From Polyangiaceae bacterium (lineage in GTDB: Bacteria > Myxococcota_A > Polyangia > Polyangiales > Polyangiaceae), in contig JABSRN010000060.1 in the NCBI GenBank assembly GCA_013214025.1, forward strand, positions 1 to 64,000: a DNA stretch of 64,000 nt. The letters are read 5' to 3'. Shown one piece after another: positions 62,677-64,000 of this stretch. The notes under the pieces were generated by a model, which worked only from the letters and a program-made list of their open reading frames with translations, was not told where the DNA came from and made no database searches. The position numbers were made by a program, and so were the translations under genes. Position 1 is the first letter of the stretch, and each line of letters opens with the position of its first letter.

Positions 62677-63795
62677 TTAGCCAGAAAGCCCGCTGAGAAT
62701 TGGCGGCGGCGAAAGTTCGAAGTCTCGGTAGTCATTCGGGTCACCGGATTTTCCCGCCAGTGCAGCCTTGGCGACGTTGTACATCTCGCGAGCGGTGACG
62801 TAGTGGAGCTTCCAGCTGCGGCCGTCGTTGTAATGCTCACGAAGCGCGCGGTGCATGCTACGCCCGTGGTCAGACAAGAGCGATGCTGCCTGTTTGTCAG
62901 GCGCGCCGTGGGTGTAGACCTTGACGAAAACCCAGTCCGGGCGGCCATCGACGACGATGTTTTGCCCCGCCCAGCTGTGGACTCGCGACGCGGTGGCCGG
63001 GTCATCAGCAGTCACCGCGCCATTCTCGATGCGGAGGCTCATGCGGCCCGGGCGTTTGGCGAAGCCGAGCGGCCCTTGAATCATCAGCATGCGATCGCGG
63101 TAGCTTTCGCCTACGCGAGCGCGAGTGCCATTTTCGTAGGCGCGACGGCGGCCCATATCGCCTGTCGGCCAATAGATTTGGTTGACGAGATTCGGCTGAC
63201 TAACATCAGGGCACGAAGGAAATGTAAAATCGGCGTAGCAACCGGTGGAGAACAGAAGCGGCAACTCCCGATCGATTCCGCATCGAGTCCCATCTGGTCG
63301 ACCATTCGCGAGTGCCCAGTTACCGTGAATGAACGCGTAGCGCGGTCGACCGTCCGGCGCGCGGCTAAAATGACCACGCTCAGCGTAGGTCTTGAGATAT
63401 TGCTCCAGCTCGGCACGCATGGACGCTTCGGTGGCGTCGTCGTGGTGCATGTGCAATTCGACCTCTCCACAGCCTTGCCGCACCAGTTGGTCGATCCGAT
63501 CAAAAAATTCAGGTCGGTACTCCTCTCCGGGAAAGAAGAACGAGTGTTGAGGCTTCTTGCCGTCGGCATCGACGAAGCCGTCAATCATTTTCGGGTAGTC
63601 ACTCAGCCATTTGTCGACCCGCGCGAGCCCCAGCCCTTTGTCTGCGCCGCCCCACAGGGGCTCAAAGTGGTCGCAGAAGCAAAAGAGCAAATGGCGTGTG
63701 CCCGACGCGCGCTCCTGCAGCGAAGCGCGCGCTACGTGTCTCGCGTAGCCAGGAAGCCAGGTTTCGAAATATTTATCGCGCAGTCGTTGAAGCAT
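62677..63795 (-). CDS. NodB-like polysaccharide deacetylase-related protein
   Basis: The protein has 372 residues with no signal peptide. LLFCFCDHFEPLWGG carries Asp-His in the position of the NodB motif 1, KPQHSFFFPGEEYRPEFFD follows, and GEVELHMHHDDATEASM supplies a His-x-x-His-like metal site. The block YAFIHGNWALANGRPDG, CGIDRELPLL, STGCYADFTFP is characteristic of a group of uncharacterised deacetylase-like proteins. The TFDDGP motif is absent, so activity is uncertain. It is directly upstream of the DUF4091 gene (1-base gap) and almost certainly co-translated. Confidence 0.7.
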   Translation of the reverse strand: MLQRLRDKYFETWLPGYARHVARASLQERASGTRHLLFCFCDHFEPLWGGADKGLGLARVDKWLSDYPKMIDGFVDADGKKPQHSFFFPGEEYRPEFFDRIDQLVRQGCGEVELHMHHDDATEASMRAELEQYLKTYAERGHFSRAPDGRPRYAFIHGNWALANGRPDGTRCGIDRELPLLFSTGCYADFTFPSCPDVSQPNLVNQIYWPTGDMGRRRAYENGTRARVGESYRDRMLMIQGPLGFAKRPGRMSLRIENGAVTADDPATASRVHSWAGQNIVVDGRPDWVFVKVYTHGAPDKQAASLLSDHGRSMHRALREHYNDGRSWKLHYVTAREMYNVAKAALAGKSGDPNDYRDFELSPPPILSGLSG

Positions 63796-63839
63796 AGGGG
63801 CGGTTCGATCGTTTGGAGAAGTGAACTGACAGGAGACGC

Positions 63840-64000
63840 TCAGCCGGTAAGGAGAACGCCAAGGTTCTGCTCAGGCGGCACGAGGGAATGGATTCGAAGG
63901 AGCTCTTCCTCTCGACTGTCGTTCGCCCGAGCTACGATCAAGATCGCATCGACCCATTCCGCGGCTCCCTCGCCATGCCCGAGCCGGTAAAAGCCGGTCA
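63840..64000 (-). CDS. C-terminal end of a probable tyrosine autokinase/P-loop ATPase (partial)
   Basis: The minus-strand frame, open to the right window edge, ends at TGA 63840-63842. It reads GFYRLGHGEGAAEWVDAI, LIVARANDSREEELLRI, HSLVPPEQNLGVLLTG. VDAILIVARAN followed by a helix and LGVLLTG matches the last strands of CpsD/BY-kinase-type ATPases that control exopolysaccharide chain length. Only 53 codons are visible, so the assignment is tentative. The location at the end of a polysaccharide locus fits. Confidence 0.5.
   Translation of the reverse strand, partial: TGFYRLGHGEGAAEWVDAILIVARANDSREEELLRIHSLVPPEQNLGVLLTG

Overview
The window is GC-rich DNA that looks like a chromosome segment of a myxobacterium (Myxococcota). 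The evidence is two proteins ending in MYXO-CTERM-type sorting tails (Cys-x-Cys, one membrane helix, Arg-rich end), many Cys-rich lipoproteins with Asp/Gly/Ser-rich linkers, a Ser/Thr-kinase-like protein beside an FHA-SpoIIE phosphatase, and a very large modular surface protein. No rRNA, tRNA or CRISPR array was seen.

Layout. 1-9.3 kb: the end of a TylF-type methyltransferase, then a run of damaged or frameshifted genes (FG-GAP/MYXO-CTERM surface protein, parallel beta-helix protein, FMN reductase, PHB-depolymerase-like esterase) and an intact MFS transporter. 9.3-17.8 kb: secreted or lipid-anchored proteins (calcium-repeat/VWA lipoprotein, MYXO-CTERM adhesin-like protein, CAP-domain lipoprotein, small Cys-containing proteins) with several short tandem DNA repeats. 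17.8-30.3 kb: one uninterrupted gene for a lipoprotein of about 4,180 residues with a VWA domain and 20 C-type-lectin-like domains (CTLDs). 31-38 kb: a TetR/P450 pair with a palindromic operator, a frameshifted Cys-rich lipoprotein, an IS3 transposase scrap abutting a kinase fragment, and a degenerate kinase divergent from an FHA-SpoIIE phosphatase. 39-64 kb: an exopolysaccharide locus (AMP ligase, ACP, UDP-HexNAc dehydrogenase and 4-epimerase, NadE-like and AsnB-like enzymes, exosortase-CPBP fusion, GT2, oxidoreductase, SDR, two NodB-type deacetylase-like proteins, two APH-fold kinase-like proteins, two heparinase II/III-like lipoproteins, a DUF4091 protein, and at the edge the tail of a probable tyrosine autokinase).

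The most striking object is the giant lectin protein. Its CTLDs are not simple tandem repeats: ten domains are opened as N-terminal pieces, each carries an EYNNW..EPD loop piece, and ten matching C-terminal pieces lie almost all together at the end. The order fits a balanced-bracket (Russian-doll) architecture ten levels deep, and the whole nest sits inside a split VWA-protein shell. Smaller Cys-rich modules in the same protein are split in the same way. I know of no described protein with this depth of recursive self-insertion.

In the exopolysaccharide locus the genes suggest a polymer containing N-acetylhexosaminuronic acid, perhaps amidated, that is modified by deacetylases and trimmed by uronate-specific lyases. 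That polymer structure is inference from enzyme families only.
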